This document shows, one piece after another, positions 36,016 through 46,132 of a stretch of 64,000 nucleotides of DNA. The notes beneath the pieces were generated by a model. It had not been told where the DNA came from. It saw only the letters and a program-made list of their open reading frames with translations, and searched no databases. The stretch is from an uncultured Victivallales bacterium (GTDB lineage: Bacteria > Verrucomicrobiota > Lentisphaeria > Victivallales > UBA1829), in contig CAKUDG010000011.1 of the NCBI GenBank assembly GCA_934644965.1, forward strand, positions 1 through 64,000, read 5' to 3'. Within the stretch, counting starts at the first letter, position 1. Each line of letters begins with the position of its first letter. The position numbers and the translations under genes were made by a program.

Positions 36016-37248
36016 ATGGTCTCCCGTCCTTCCCTGAAATCGAAAAGTCCTCCCCGGTATTTTCATGTGATGGATGACGTGATCTGCAAAATCCGTTCCG
36101 GGCTCTACCGGCCGGGCATGAAGCTGGACTCCGTCCGGACACTGGCAGCCCGGTACTGTCAGGACCGCGGCACCGTTCTCTACGCCTTGAACATGCTGGC
36201 CTGCAAAAGTTATCTGTATTCCGAGCCGAAACGGGGATATTTCGTCAATCCGAATCTGAAGCCGCACCGGAGCTATACGATCGGATATTTCCTCAACGGA
36301 GAGGATCCCATGGGAAAGGGAGAGGTGATTTCCGTCCTTCACAAAGGAGCGCTTTCCCGCGGTTACCGCGTCATCGCCGGATTCAATTTCTTCGACGGCG
36401 GAACGCTGGAGTCTTTCCTGAAAAACAATCCCGTTCTGGACGGCATTCTTCTTGACGGCACTGTGGATGAAAAACTCCTTTCCATCCTTCCCCCCGCCTC
36501 CAGCTTCCCGTACATGGTGCTGGGAAAGCACGACATCCGCCCGGAACATCCGCAGGAGGAAAGAAATCCAGAACAGGACTTCTACAATGCCCTCATCAAT
36601 GCCTTCCGCCGTTTCCGCGGGAAAAAAATCGCCGCCCTCATGGGCGACGTGCATTACGCCGAAGACCGGGAATGCATGAAAGGCCTGCTGCGCGCACTCG
36701 CAGATTCCGGAGCCGTGTCGGGCCCTGAACTCATCACCTCCAGCGTGATGTCGGACGGCTTCAGCCAATGCCGCAGAATCCTGGAAACTCATTCCCCGGA
36801 CGTTCTCTTCCTCGCCTCCAGCCAGATGGGCGGATACCGCAAATACATGAACATCTTCCACCCCGCAAAACGCCCCTATGTCCTTTACACTCATCCCGTC
36901 CTCCAGCCCGGGGACGAAAAAAATTTCGATGAATATCTGAATACGGGCCTCTCCCGGATTCCGAACACCGTCTCCGCACTGGACCGGCTTTTCCGGATGA
37001 TTGATGAAAAGGCCGAAACGCCCGGGGATGCTCTTCTGCACGCTTCTCCGCGTTCTTGTTTCTCCATCACCGGAGCGGCGGAGGAGGATCCTGAAGCCGG
37101 AGATCATCCTGCCTTTTCCTCCGCGGCACGTTTCCCGGCATCCTCCCGAGCTTCCGGCGTAAATGCGCAGAAAAAGAAAAGAGGCGGGGAACGCAATATG
37201 ATTCCTCTCCACCCCCATATTCTGAAACAAAAAAAATACGAAATATGA
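36016..37248 (+). CDS. GntR-type DNA-binding domain with LacI-like sensor
   Basis: A 410-residue regulator. Residues about 15-80 form a GntR winged helix ([34 protein letters not shown], then a wing ending KRGYFVN). Residues 90-340 follow the periplasmic-binding-protein fold of LacI effectors ([40 protein letters not shown]). This is the AraR-type combination, usually answering to a sugar. The last 60 residues are a low-complexity basic tail. Two pseudopilin genes follow, the first after 13 bases, so regulator and pilins are probably one unit. Confidence 0.82.
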   Translation: MVSRPSLKSKSPPRYFHVMDDVICKIRSGLYRPGMKLDSVRTLAARYCQDRGTVLYALNMLACKSYLYSEPKRGYFVNPNLKPHRSYTIGYFLNGEDPMGKGEVISVLHKGALSRGYRVIAGFNFFDGGTLESFLKNNPVLDGILLDGTVDEKLLSILPPASSFPYMVLGKHDIRPEHPQEERNPEQDFYNALINAFRRFRGKKIAALMGDVHYAEDRECMKGLLRALADSGAVSGPELITSSVMSDGFSQCRRILETHSPDVLFLASSQMGGYRKYMNIFHPAKRPYVLYTHPVLQPGDEKNFDEYLNTGLSRIPNTVSALDRLFRMIDEKAETPGDALLHASPRSCFSITGAAEEDPEAGDHPAFSSAARFPASSRASGVNAQKKKRGGERNMIPLHPHILKQKKYEI

Positions 37249-37261
37249 AAGAAAACGAAAT

Positions 37262-38236
37262 ATGAAAACACAGACTGGATTTTCAGCAGATTCTCCTGCA
37301 AAAAAGCATTCTCCTCTGAAAAGGCCTCGTCTTCTGCCTTTTTCCACCTTCCTCCTTCCGGCGGCCGGCGCCCGGAAGGCATTGACGTCCGAGGAGCTTT
37401 TTCCCGCCTTTTCCCGCCGCCACGGAAACGGAAAAAAGAGAGCAGCGGAACACGCTCCCTTCACGCTGATTGAGCTTCTGGTGGTCATCACGATCATCTC
37501 CATTCTGGCCTCCCTGCTGCTCCCCGCGCTGAAAAATGCCCGGGAAACGGCAAAACAGATCACCTGCACCGCGAATCACAAACAGCTCTTTCTCCTTTCC
37601 AATGCCTATGTCAATTCCTACAATGACTGGGTGGTCCCGAGAGTCTATTTCTATTCTGAGCAGACCTGGTGGGGAACTTATCAATACTGGTATCAGCTTC
37701 TCGGCGCCCAGGCGGGACTGACCGGATACGGCGGAACACGGGGAATCCCGAGCAGAAGCCAGAATGAAGGTCCCGCACTCTACTTTGAATGTCCGAAGGG
37801 ATACTATACCGGAGGACGAACTCAGGACCAGGGAAGAAAAAGTTTTGCGGGAAACTGCGACGATCAGCCTCAAATCAAAGTCCTGAGCATCAAAATGACT
37901 CCGGGAAAACCTTCTGAACAGGGCCTGCGCCTGACCCGTCTGAGAATGCCTTCCTCCAAAGCTCATTTCATCTGCGGAAACTATCCTCAATACTATCCCG
38001 TCGACAAAAGCAGCTATATTCCCGGCTGCGGATCCACGCCGGTTGTCCAGGCGAAGAATATCGACACCTCCTCCTGGGAGGAAAAAGCGCAGCAGGATTT
38101 CTATTTCGGGCGGCATCTCCAAACCGTGAACATCACCTTCTATGACGGACATACGGAGAAAGTTTCCGCCGCAGACGCCTCCAACCACCGTTATTCGCCT
38201 TCCCTTTCCGGAAAAGGAATGTTCGCCCTCCCGTAA
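37262..38236 (+). CDS. pseudopilin-like protein with long leader and H-X9-DG motif
   Basis: A 324-residue protein. The prepilin motif [16 protein letters not shown] begins at residue 67, after an unusually long basic leader. The residue before the Phe is Pro, not the Gly normally needed by prepilin peptidase. The rest is a beta-rich extracellular domain, ending with [14 protein letters not shown], the H-X9-DG processing-associated motif found in planctomycete and Lentisphaera pseudopilins (DUF1559-like). Such proteins are paralogous in large numbers in these phyla, with unknown function. The ATG at 37262 overlaps the TGA of a six-codon mini-ORF. Confidence 0.8.
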   Translation: MKTQTGFSADSPAKKHSPLKRPRLLPFSTFLLPAAGARKALTSEELFPAFSRRHGNGKKRAAEHAPFTLIELLVVITIISILASLLLPALKNARETAKQITCTANHKQLFLLSNAYVNSYNDWVVPRVYFYSEQTWWGTYQYWYQLLGAQAGLTGYGGTRGIPSRSQNEGPALYFECPKGYYTGGRTQDQGRKSFAGNCDDQPQIKVLSIKMTPGKPSEQGLRLTRLRMPSSKAHFICGNYPQYYPVDKSSYIPGCGSTPVVQAKNIDTSSWEEKAQQDFYFGRHLQTVNITFYDGHTEKVSAADASNHRYSPSLSGKGMFALP

Positions 38237-38304
38237 ACACAGATCTTTATTAAATTAACAGAAAAAAATCAGAACAACGAGAAGAAACGAAGAGGTTCCG
38301 TGTT

Positions 38305-39063
38305 ATGAAACGTTCTTTCACATTGATTGAGCTTCTGGTGGTCATTGCGATCATCTCCATTTTGGCCTCTTTGCTGCTCCCCGCGCTGAACGCGGCAAAA
38401 AGCACGGCGAAACGAGCCAACTGTCTTTCCACAGCCAGGGGAATCGGAGGGTTCCTGGCCCTGTATCTCAGCGATTACGGCGGATATGTTCATCCCACCA
38501 ACTACATCAAAGACTGGATTCCGCGTTACTGTCATTTCACGGAAAAAATGCATGGCAACCAGCTGTTCTGGGTCTGCCCTTTCGGGCTTTACTCGAAAAA
38601 CCGGAAGCACTTTCTGGATCCGGCTTCGCTTTACCCGAACGTCACGGACAGCGGCGTCTGTACTGCATCAGGACATTATTCCGCTATTATGACCAAAGTA
38701 TTCATTTCTTCCGCAAAAATCAGGCAGCCTTCTTCAAAGATTTTCCTGACCTGCGGATACAGGCCAATCAATGATGCATTCCAGGGAGAGCAGGACCGTT
38801 CCAATGCATCTAATTATTTCCCAGGAAGTTCTGCAGCGGTAACCCCCGCCAACCTGGGTGGAAAACTCTCCCTGATGGATAAGACGAAAATTCAGGATTT
38901 CATTCAGGGGCGTCATGGATTCTACACCAATGCCCTCTTCCTCGATTCCCATGCAGAAAGTCTTGCGCCTGAAACGATCCTGAGCATCTGCCGCCAGGGG
39001 GCCTATGCCTCCCTCATTCCAGGAGGCAGCTGCAGCGGCGCTTTTTACTGGACGGCAAATTAG
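38305..39063 (+). CDS. pseudopilin-like protein, short leader
   Basis: A 252-residue paralogue of the preceding gene. It starts [16 protein letters not shown], a leader of only four residues with Ser at the cleavage position. The C-terminus has [13 protein letters not shown], an H-X9-D signature where Ser replaces the usual Gly. A GAAGAGG ribosome site lies shortly before the ATG. Its stop overlaps the stop of the convergent debranching-enzyme gene (TTAG at 39060-39063). Confidence 0.8.
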   Translation: MKRSFTLIELLVVIAIISILASLLLPALNAAKSTAKRANCLSTARGIGGFLALYLSDYGGYVHPTNYIKDWIPRYCHFTEKMHGNQLFWVCPFGLYSKNRKHFLDPASLYPNVTDSGVCTASGHYSAIMTKVFISSAKIRQPSSKIFLTCGYRPINDAFQGEQDRSNASNYFPGSSAAVTPANLGGKLSLMDKTKIQDFIQGRHGFYTNALFLDSHAESLAPETILSICRQGAYASLIPGGSCSGAFYWTAN

Positions 39064-42000
39064 TCCCCGGATGAGGGAAACACTATGGAGGACAGGGGAA
39101 ACTGTTTATCCTGTGCCGATCCCGCGGGAGAGGACGGGCTCTCCCTTTCCTCCTCAGCACCACTTCCTCTGTCAGGCGGGAAGGAAGAGGCAGAAGACCA
39201 TTCCTTCTCATGAAGCATCTTCCATACCCGGTAGAATTCGGTCATTCCCCAGGCCTGGGCATCACATCCGCGGGGGGTGTGAGGCTGATTCCCATCCAGG
39301 ATCTCCGGGACCTGGGCGATACAGCCATTGTTCATCAGGAGGGTCATGGAGGAAAGAAGGGAGACGGCTGTGGCCTTCCCCGCCTCGCGATAAGTCATGA
39401 AATAAGCTTCCGCATACGAGGGAAAGAGCCAGGTCCAGGCGGTGCCGTTGTGATAGGCGGGTTTTCTACGGGTGTCTTCGTCTCCCTCATAATGCCCCCA
39501 GTAGGGATGGAGCGGATCGTTGAGGCCGCGGCCGGCCGCGTCCGTGATGGGAAGGGGATATTCCACCCCGGCATCGTCCAGCGAACGGATTGCGCCGGGG
39601 ATCAGAAGATGGGAGGCCGCCTGAAGAATGCCGCGGCAGAGACTCATGTCCGTAACCGCCCCCAGTGTGACGGCCAGCAGCTGATTCGGCCGCAGATGAT
39701 CGTCCGGCACGGCCCTTTCCGCGGGCACTCCCTGAGACGCATGGAGACAGTCCGAAAGCCACATCCTTCCACCCGGCAGCACGAAATATCTCCGAATGGA
39801 ATTGCGCACGGTCCCCGCCATTTCCGCCCATTTCCTGCGTTCCCCGGCATCGGGAACGGATTCGGCAAGAAAACGAAGCGCCGCAAACCAGAGAGCCTGG
39901 ATTTCGATCGGATACCCTTCCCGCGGGGTGCCCGCAGGATAATTGGTGTCCATCCATGTGAAATGAGAAGGACTGAAGACCAGGGCGCTTGCGGGATCAC
40001 AGTGGATTCCGTTCGGGGTGCCGGCAATGATGCCGTCGGCAAGGGCGCGGAGGATGTCGAGAAGAGTCTCTTTTTCCCCGCGCACCGGGGTGTTCAGGAA
40101 ATCCAGGGAGCCTTCCGCGCGGCAGAGATCGGAGCAGGCGGTGAAAAGCCACAGAGGGGCGTCGGAAGTGTCACGGTTGTCGGCATTGTCGCCGGAGATC
40201 ATGTTCGGGATCGTTCCTTTTTCGGCGAAACGGGCAAACTGGAGGAGAATGGCACGGACATCGCTGCGGAATTCGGGAGCGGCGATCAGGCCGCGTGCGG
40301 CAATCAGTGTGTCGCGCCCCCAGTCGAGAAACCAGGGATAGCCGGCAATGACCGTTTTCAAGGAGTGCCGTTTCACAATAAACTGACGCATGGAGAAGAG
40401 CATCGTTTTTTCGAGCGGAGTCTCCATTTCGGCAAACGGTTCCTTCTGGAGTTTCCCGGGAGGAACGGCGGCTTCGGCGGGAGAAGTCAGGACCTGTCCG
40501 GTGATATAGGCGGCCTCGTCTCCGGCGAGATCGAAACGGAAATAGCCCGGACTGTAGAGATCGGTATGCGGATCCAGTCCGCGCGAAGCCTCATTGGGCT
40601 GATACACCATATACTGCCATTCATCGTCTCTCCGGAAGACGCCTCTGGAAATCTGCATCCGGAAGATCCGGTCGGACCCGGCTCGGAATTCAAAGCCTTT
40701 TTCATTCGGATAGATCTGTCCGGGCCAGATTTTTTCCGGACCCGCGGCGGCTTTCGTGCCGCAGTGGAAATTGCGGTCTTCCAGATCGGTCCGAACCATC
40801 AGACGCACCGGATTGCACGCGCCGAGACGGCGCGCCGCGGCACGGCATTCCCGGCGGTAGACCGTCATCATGACGCAGTTCCGGCCGGCGACGATTTCAA
40901 GTTTGACGGTCAGTTCAATGAAAAGCCCGTTTCCCACGGGAACTTCATAATTCCAGACTCCCCCTCCGTCTGCGGACACGTGGAAACTGGATAGATGCGA
41001 AGTCTCCACCTCCTGCAGACGCGCGTGATACACCACCCAGATCCGCGTCCGCCGCCACATGACATGACGGTCTTCCGGATAATCCGGATTCAGATTCGCC
41101 AGCAGTACCGCGTCGTAGCGGCTGTTCAGACGGCCTCTTTCCAACGAAGTGTGCAGAATGGCCCCCTTCCCGTTCGCCTGCAGGAAAGTCCTGCTCACTC
41201 CTCCATGAAGAATCTCATTGCGGGAGAAACGCAGCGCGGCGCGGCAGACATCCTGCGCCAGCAGCAGGAGAGGCGCCTCCCGGCGTTCCACCGCCGGACC
41301 GTTGTACATGGCGATCACCGCTTTCAAAGAACGGTGCGCCTCCGGAGACGGAAGCGGAGGCAGAACCGCGAAATACCCGCCCGTCCCTGCCGGAAGAGCG
41401 TTGGCCTGCATCAGAATCTTCCCGTCCGGACGGGAGATTGCAAAACGGAAACGGCACGGCGCCGTCGCCAGAAGGCAATGCCGCGGCGGAAGCATCAGTT
41501 CCCTCTGAAGATCCGCCGGCCAGCGCCAGTGGACGTACGGAGTCTCCGGTTCGTCCCCATACAGCTCCCGCAGAAAATTCAGCGGATCCGCCTGCAGCGA
41601 ACGCGCCATGTCACGGATATTCTCATCCACCAGAATCTGGGAGGAATTTTTGGCAGAAAGAACTCGCAGCGCCATCGCGGAGGCCTCCTTTTCCCGGATG
41701 CGTCCGGGAAGGAGTTCCTCTTCCTTCTCCAGGGCGGAAAGTTTTTCAAACCATACGGGACTGTCGGTGAAACAGCATGCCTGACCGGGAGAAAGGGAAA
41801 GTGCGCGTTTATGCCCCGGAAGACGGCGGGGTTCAAAGGTGCGCCCGGACACAAGATCCGTCAGCTCCTCCGCGTCCAGAGGCGCATAGGAGGCGTTCCA
41901 CTCCAGGGAGGTCCCCTTCCCGCAGTTCAGATTCACCGCAACAAGAAGATGGGCGGACGAATCCGAGGAGGAACGGGAAAACAGCACCGCGTTCTGAGTT

Positions 42001-43514
42001 CCGGAATCAAGGAACATCAGCGTCGCCCCGTCATGAAACGCCGGATGCACGGCAAGAAGAACGTTCAGACGGGCAATGAAATCAATCTGGTTCACATCCG
42101 CTCCCCAGTTCAGGGCGCTCGACTCATGCACATCAATCTTTTCCTGCGCGAACCATTCCACTCCGTTGGCAAATCCGAAGGCACCGTTTACGGAAGCAAG
42201 CGCGGAGAGCGCCGTGCGCATCTTCGCGTATTTCGCGGAGACGGCCGCCAGACGGTTGTTGTCATGCGTTTCGGCATAATGAATCAGAAGTCCGTCCGCC
42301 GCGCTCAGGCTCCAGGCGTAACGCAGATAGCCTTCGATCTGGATGCGGGAATAGTTCTGGAAAAGTTCGGAATAAGCCCAGTCCATATTCGCGGAATCCA
42401 GCAGCCTTGCAGTGACGGCGGGGTCGCCGCCAAGCCCTTCCAGAAGGAAAACCGTCTCCGGATATTCCTCCCGCACCCGGGCAATGATGTAGGTCCATGC
42501 GGGCGCAGGAATCATATAGCCGGCATCGCAGCGGAAACCGTCCACTCCGCGCGAACACCAGACACGGAACACCTGCGCCAGATATTCCCAGAGCTCGGGT
42601 TTCTGATGATCCAGTTCCGTCAGATCCCCCCAGACCACTCCCCAGGCACCGGGAGAATGAATGGATCCATCCGGTTCGCGGACAAACCAGTCGGGATGTT
42701 CCTCATGCAGTCTGGCGGCCCAGCCCGTGTGATTGATCGCTATGTCAATGAAAAGCTTCGCATTCTTCCGGTGGACGGCATCCACCAGTTCGAGAAACTG
42801 ATCCAGCGGCGTTGCCTTGCGGTCAAATTCGGCAAGCGAGGGATCCACTTCGGTGAAGTCCAGAGAGGCATAGGGACTGCCGTAACGCCCCATTCTCCCG
42901 TACACCGTCGGCGCCGGTGTGACCGGAAGCAGATGAATGATCCGGCACTTCAGACGGTTGACTATGTGATCCAGCTCCCGGATCAGATCCCGAAACGTGC
43001 CGGAAGGCGGAATCACCGAATATCCGTGCGAGTCCAGAGAGGAAATCCCCTCCTCCGTGACTCCTTCCGGAAGACTCGAATGCAGTTTGTCGCGATTCAT
43101 CCCGAACTGCCTCACAAAGGCGCAGTACACCGTATTGGAACAACAGTAGGGAGCGGGGGATACATTGATGTGCAGATTGTCCCCGGCAACCCATTGCGGT
43201 TCGGAATCCATGTCCCGCACAAAGCAGCATTTGCATTCAAAATGCCCTTCCTCGGTCAGGGCAAGACGGATCAGAAAGGACCGTTCGTCGATTCTCCTCA
43301 TGGGGATGTTCCGCCAGTCCTGTCCGCCGGGGGTGATCCCTTCTTCCGTACGGGCAATGATTTCACTGCGCTGAATGGCCGCATTCCCGATGTTGGTGCA
43401 GAGAAACGCCCTCCCCTGAAGAGGCGTATCGGCGCTGAGATGAACTTCCAGAACATCTCCGCAATAAAAAAGTCGGTGTTTCCCCGGCGTGGGGTTCTGT
43501 ATCAATTCCGGCAT
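39060..43514 (-). CDS. bifunctional glycogen debranching enzyme (GH13 plus amylo-1,6-glucosidase)
   Basis: A single 1484-residue chain. The N-terminal part (about 90-560) is a GH13 barrel: [22 protein letters not shown] with the nucleophile Asp, [11 protein letters not shown] with the acid/base Glu, and [10 protein letters not shown] with the third Asp. The middle is beta-rich. The C-terminal part (about 1030-1450) is an amylo-alpha-1,6-glucosidase of GH133 type: [38 protein letters not shown] and [10 protein letters not shown]. Together these would move short glucan chains and hydrolyse the remaining branch glucose, as in the eukaryotic AGL protein. It has no signal peptide, so the enzyme acts on internal glycogen. 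Confidence 0.88.
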   Translation of the reverse strand: MPELIQNPTPGKHRLFYCGDVLEVHLSADTPLQGRAFLCTNIGNAAIQRSEIIARTEEGITPGGQDWRNIPMRRIDERSFLIRLALTEEGHFECKCCFVRDMDSEPQWVAGDNLHINVSPAPYCCSNTVYCAFVRQFGMNRDKLHSSLPEGVTEEGISSLDSHGYSVIPPSGTFRDLIRELDHIVNRLKCRIIHLLPVTPAPTVYGRMGRYGSPYASLDFTEVDPSLAEFDRKATPLDQFLELVDAVHRKNAKLFIDIAINHTGWAARLHEEHPDWFVREPDGSIHSPGAWGVVWGDLTELDHQKPELWEYLAQVFRVWCSRGVDGFRCDAGYMIPAPAWTYIIARVREEYPETVFLLEGLGGDPAVTARLLDSANMDWAYSELFQNYSRIQIEGYLRYAWSLSAADGLLIHYAETHDNNRLAAVSAKYAKMRTALSALASVNGAFGFANGVEWFAQEKIDVHESSALNWGADVNQIDFIARLNVLLAVHPAFHDGATLMFLDSGTQNAVLFSRSSSDSSAHLLVAVNLNCGKGTSLEWNASYAPLDAEELTDLVSGRTFEPRRLPGHKRALSLSPGQACCFTDSPVWFEKLSALEKEEELLPGRIREKEASAMALRVLSAKNSSQILVDENIRDMARSLQADPLNFLRELYGDEPETPYVHWRWPADLQRELMLPPRHCLLATAPCRFRFAISRPDGKILMQANALPAGTGGYFAVLPPLPSPEAHRSLKAVIAMYNGPAVERREAPLLLLAQDVCRAALRFSRNEILHGGVSRTFLQANGKGAILHTSLERGRLNSRYDAVLLANLNPDYPEDRHVMWRRTRIWVVYHARLQEVETSHLSSFHVSADGGGVWNYEVPVGNGLFIELTVKLEIVAGRNCVMMTVYRRECRAAARRLGACNPVRLMVRTDLEDRNFHCGTKAAAGPEKIWPGQIYPNEKGFEFRAGSDRIFRMQISRGVFRRDDEWQYMVYQPNEASRGLDPHTDLYSPGYFRFDLAGDEAAYITGQVLTSPAEAAVPPGKLQKEPFAEMETPLEKTMLFSMRQFIVKRHSLKTVIAGYPWFLDWGRDTLIAARGLIAAPEFRSDVRAILLQFARFAEKGTIPNMISGDNADNRDTSDAPLWLFTACSDLCRAEGSLDFLNTPVRGEKETLLDILRALADGIIAGTPNGIHCDPASALVFSPSHFTWMDTNYPAGTPREGYPIEIQALWFAALRFLAESVPDAGERRKWAEMAGTVRNSIRRYFVLPGGRMWLSDCLHASQGVPAERAVPDDHLRPNQLLAVTLGAVTDMSLCRGILQAASHLLIPGAIRSLDDAGVEYPLPITDAAGRGLNDPLHPYWGHYEGDEDTRRKPAYHNGTAWTWLFPSYAEAYFMTYREAGKATAVSLLSSMTLLMNNGCIAQVPEILDGNQPHTPRGCDAQAWGMTEFYRVWKMLHEKEWSSASSFPPDRGSGAEEERESPSSPAGSAQDKQFPLSSIVFPSSGD

Positions 43515-43536
43515 GGCTTCATTCCCTGGTTTTCCG

Positions 43537-44193
43537 CTACTTCACAGTAATTTCAAAAATTCCGCTTTTCTGCTCCAGGGTATTCAGATTCAGTTCGCCG
43601 CGCAGGGCGAAGCGGAGCCGTTCCCCGGGATGGGAGAGCTTCACATCCTTCAGAAAGGTCATCGGAATGGTGATCAGTGTGGCGGTGTCCGGATTCAGAA
43701 GCAGGGGCGTCCGGCGCTGCTGCAGGGCATGAAGCGCACTGCTTTGCCCTTTTTCCCGGGAAGCTCCCTCCTCCCCCGCACGAACAACGGGCCAAACCTG
43801 TACCCACGCAGAATCCGGAAGAGACTCGGCGGAAGCGCCTTCTTCCAGAAACGCCCTGTACAGAATCAGATTGTCCGTCTCATTCATTTTCCAGTCATGG
43901 ATCCGGACCGGTTTCAGATCCTGATTCTGCAATCGGAAGGTGATGGACTGATCTTCCTCTCCCGCGTAATATTCCGCACGGGGGGAAACCACTTCCAGAA
44001 CCAGATTCGGATAGGTTTTCCTGATGAAGGATTCCGGCTCAGGGTCTTCCGTTTTTCCACCCCTCTCCGGGGAGCAGGCGTGGAAAAAGGGCGGAAGTAC
44101 CGCCGCGCAGAGCAGAAAGAACAGCTCCGGAAAAGAAAAAAAACGGGAAAAGGAATGTGATTTCCAGACGCCCGTCATCCCGGTCCGCCTCAT
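43537..44193 (-). CDS. hypothetical exported protein
   Basis: A 218-residue protein with an N-terminal hydrophobic stretch (about residues 18-37) ending in FHACS, which could be a weak lipobox or a plain signal peptide. The mature part looks like one beta-sandwich (ITFRLQNQDLKPVRIHDWK, ATLITIPMTFLKDV). The ATG at 44193 is supported by a four-base ATGA overlap with the upstream gene. No family was recognised. Confidence 0.55.
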   Translation of the reverse strand: MRRTGMTGVWKSHSFSRFFSFPELFFLLCAAVLPPFFHACSPERGGKTEDPEPESFIRKTYPNLVLEVVSPRAEYYAGEEDQSITFRLQNQDLKPVRIHDWKMNETDNLILYRAFLEEGASAESLPDSAWVQVWPVVRAGEEGASREKGQSSALHALQQRRTPLLLNPDTATLITIPMTFLKDVKLSHPGERLRFALRGELNLNTLEQKSGIFEITVK

Positions 44194-44525
44194 TTCGCTT
44201 GCCTCGTGGAATGAATGATGTAAATGAAAATGGCAATGCATCCGGCAATCTTCACCATCCCAGTGATCGGCATATTGAATACTTCCATGGCCGTAATGGA
44301 TCCTTTTTTCCAGAATCCGGCAATGTTTGTGCCGAGAAAAACGGTAAAGGAACTGCCGAAATAGACCAGCCCGAACCACACGACACACGCCGCGATCCCG
44401 AACAGAATCCGGGCAATGTTGTTGACGGTCCAGCGCTGCATTTCCTGCGCCGGACTTTTCGTTATGCTTGAACCGAGACGGCATCTTTGAATTTTGAACA
44501 TGATTTGTCCCACCTTCGCTTTCAT
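44190..44525 (-). CDS. small membrane protein
   Basis: Up to 111 residues with two hydrophobic spans (IARILFGIAACVVWFGLVYF and MVKIAGCIAIFIYIIH) joined by a loop. The start may be the ATG at 44525 or, more likely, the one at 44501 (MFKIQ), which has a purine-rich GGTGGGA before it. It overlaps the following exported protein gene by four bases. Function unknown; the pair may form a small envelope unit. Confidence 0.55.
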   Translation of the reverse strand: MKAKVGQIMFKIQRCRLGSSITKSPAQEMQRWTVNNIARILFGIAACVVWFGLVYFGSSFTVFLGTNIAGFWKKGSITAMEVFNMPITGMVKIAGCIAIFIYIIHSTRQAK

Positions 44526-44735
44526 CCCTTTGGTACACTAGCTCTGAAATGCCTTCTTTTCAATCTCTCCTCCGGAATCTTTCGCATAAAACGATGAAAA
44601 CTTTGTTTCCCGCTGTTCGTGTGCTATTGTATTCCTTCTGTCCGCGCACTTCCGGAACGGTGGGGGGGAGGGAAAAACAGGGGCGGAATCTGACTCCCGG
44701 AAACAGGGGGAACCGGGGAATGGAAACAGAAGACA

Positions 44736-45638
44736 ATGCGGATGGAAGCAGACAAAAAAGAATGGATGAAAAGAAAGAAAAAAGAAAAGAGCACTCGTAT
44801 GAACACAACTCCATCCGGAAAAGATCCGTCCTCCTCCGGAGAAAAACGGAAAAAACAGGAGAAACTTCTGTATCCCTGCCGGGATTTCAGAAAAAATACC
44901 GAACGCATCTGTTTGTGGGGGGCGCTTTGTCCAGCGGGAGTGACACTCTTCCGGGAAATCGCCTCCGGCGGATTCTTTCAGGCGGGACTGCTCCGCCTGA
45001 TTCTTGCCTGGTGCCTGATTGAGCTCGTGATTTTCCTGCTGCTCAAACTTCTCTTTGTCATGCAGGACTCGAAGAGCATCCGGGAGATTCTGGAATGGCT
45101 GCAGGAGGATGCCTCTCCCGGACGCGTGCGCCAGGCATGGAAATACCTCTCGGAAACAAAAGGTGCGCATCTTTGTCCGCCGGTGTTTGATGAGCCTGTC
45201 ACCCGGATCCTGACGGGCAGGATCATGCTCTCCGCGGCGGAAGACGCTGGCGACAGGGAAAATGCCGTCCTTGCGCAGCGCATCATCCGCTCCGCCATCG
45301 AAGACGCGGGAGAAAAACTCCTTCCCGCCGTCAGCTGTCCCTTGCCGGAACTGGTGCGGAACTACGACTTGTATGCCAATCCGGCAAGTCCGGTCCGGAG
45401 AATTCATCGCATCCTGCATTCCAGAGGGCTGAAACTTTCCTTCCTGGCGCTTCTTTCCCTGATTTTCCTCTGTTATCTGGCGCTTCTGTTCCGGAATGCC
45501 CGCCCGGGCCCGGAAGAAGGGACGGCGGCGCCTCCGGAAGAGAAAAAAACCGTAAGGATGATTGAAAACGAATCTGTACGGCAGGTGACAACTCTTTCAG
45601 AACTCTCCGGAGAACGCGGAGAAAGCACAGACAACTGA
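44736..45638 (+). CDS. hypothetical membrane protein
   Basis: Up to 300 residues. It has a hydrophilic, Lys-rich N-terminus, a long hydrophobic segment (LLRLILAWCLIELVIFLLL) that could span once or twice, a helical cytoplasmic or periplasmic domain of about 120 residues, a second hydrophobic span (LSFLALLSLIFLCYLALLF) and a charged tail. The ATG at 44799 is an alternative start that removes the most basic 21 residues. It is divergent from the small membrane protein gene. No family was recognised. Confidence 0.5.
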   Translation: MRMEADKKEWMKRKKKEKSTRMNTTPSGKDPSSSGEKRKKQEKLLYPCRDFRKNTERICLWGALCPAGVTLFREIASGGFFQAGLLRLILAWCLIELVIFLLLKLLFVMQDSKSIREILEWLQEDASPGRVRQAWKYLSETKGAHLCPPVFDEPVTRILTGRIMLSAAEDAGDRENAVLAQRIIRSAIEDAGEKLLPAVSCPLPELVRNYDLYANPASPVRRIHRILHSRGLKLSFLALLSLIFLCYLALLFRNARPGPEEGTAAPPEEKKTVRMIENESVRQVTTLSELSGERGESTDN

Positions 45639-46132
45639 TTCATCTGGAAAAGATCCGTTTCTGAAGACCGTGTGGGGAGACTACTCCCCCGAATCCAGGG
45701 GATTCCCCGTTTTCGCGTTTCCCGTTTGTTCCCCCCGGGATTTCCCGTTTTTTCCTCCGGGATTTCCACCGTCTCCTCCTTCCGAAGCCAAGAGGAGCGG
45801 GTTTCTCCGGATTCTCAGGAATTTCCCGCCCGGACAGGACACGGCTCAGAAAAAGATGGGAAAACAGTAGAACACAGCTGGAAAGAGGACAGGGGGGCTT
45901 GTCTTGCTGCTGGGGAGGCTGCTTTTTTTCTCCCGGCTGTGACGGCCGGAACGGTTACGGGGAAGCGGAATGAAGATTCCGGGACTTTTCAGAGCAGGCA
46001 GTTGAGGGAAATCTCTGTCTGCTGGGAAAGCAGTTTTTCCTCTTCCCCTCCCCCCCCTGCACCCCGGGATGTTTTCAAAGGAGTGCAGGAGAAAGGAGGG
46101 CGAAGGGAAAAACGATAGAAACGACGTGATGC
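45639..46132. other. gap with two hairpins, no supported gene
   Basis: Just after the membrane-protein gene there are two perfect hairpins: GGGGAG/CTCCCC (45674-45689) and GAATCC/GGATTC (45691-45705), followed by a short T-stretch. They may end transcription. The rest is pyrimidine-rich and purine-rich low complexity with overlapping frames that carry no start signals or domains. Confidence 0.4.

Noticed and set aside
35668..37569. 633-residue minus-strand ORF over the regulator region
   Set aside because: It is antisense to a regulator with a clear winged helix and promoter.
40995..43550. 851-residue ORF on the plus strand
   Set aside because: Antisense shadow of the debranching-enzyme gene; Arg/His/Gln-rich and without recognisable folds.
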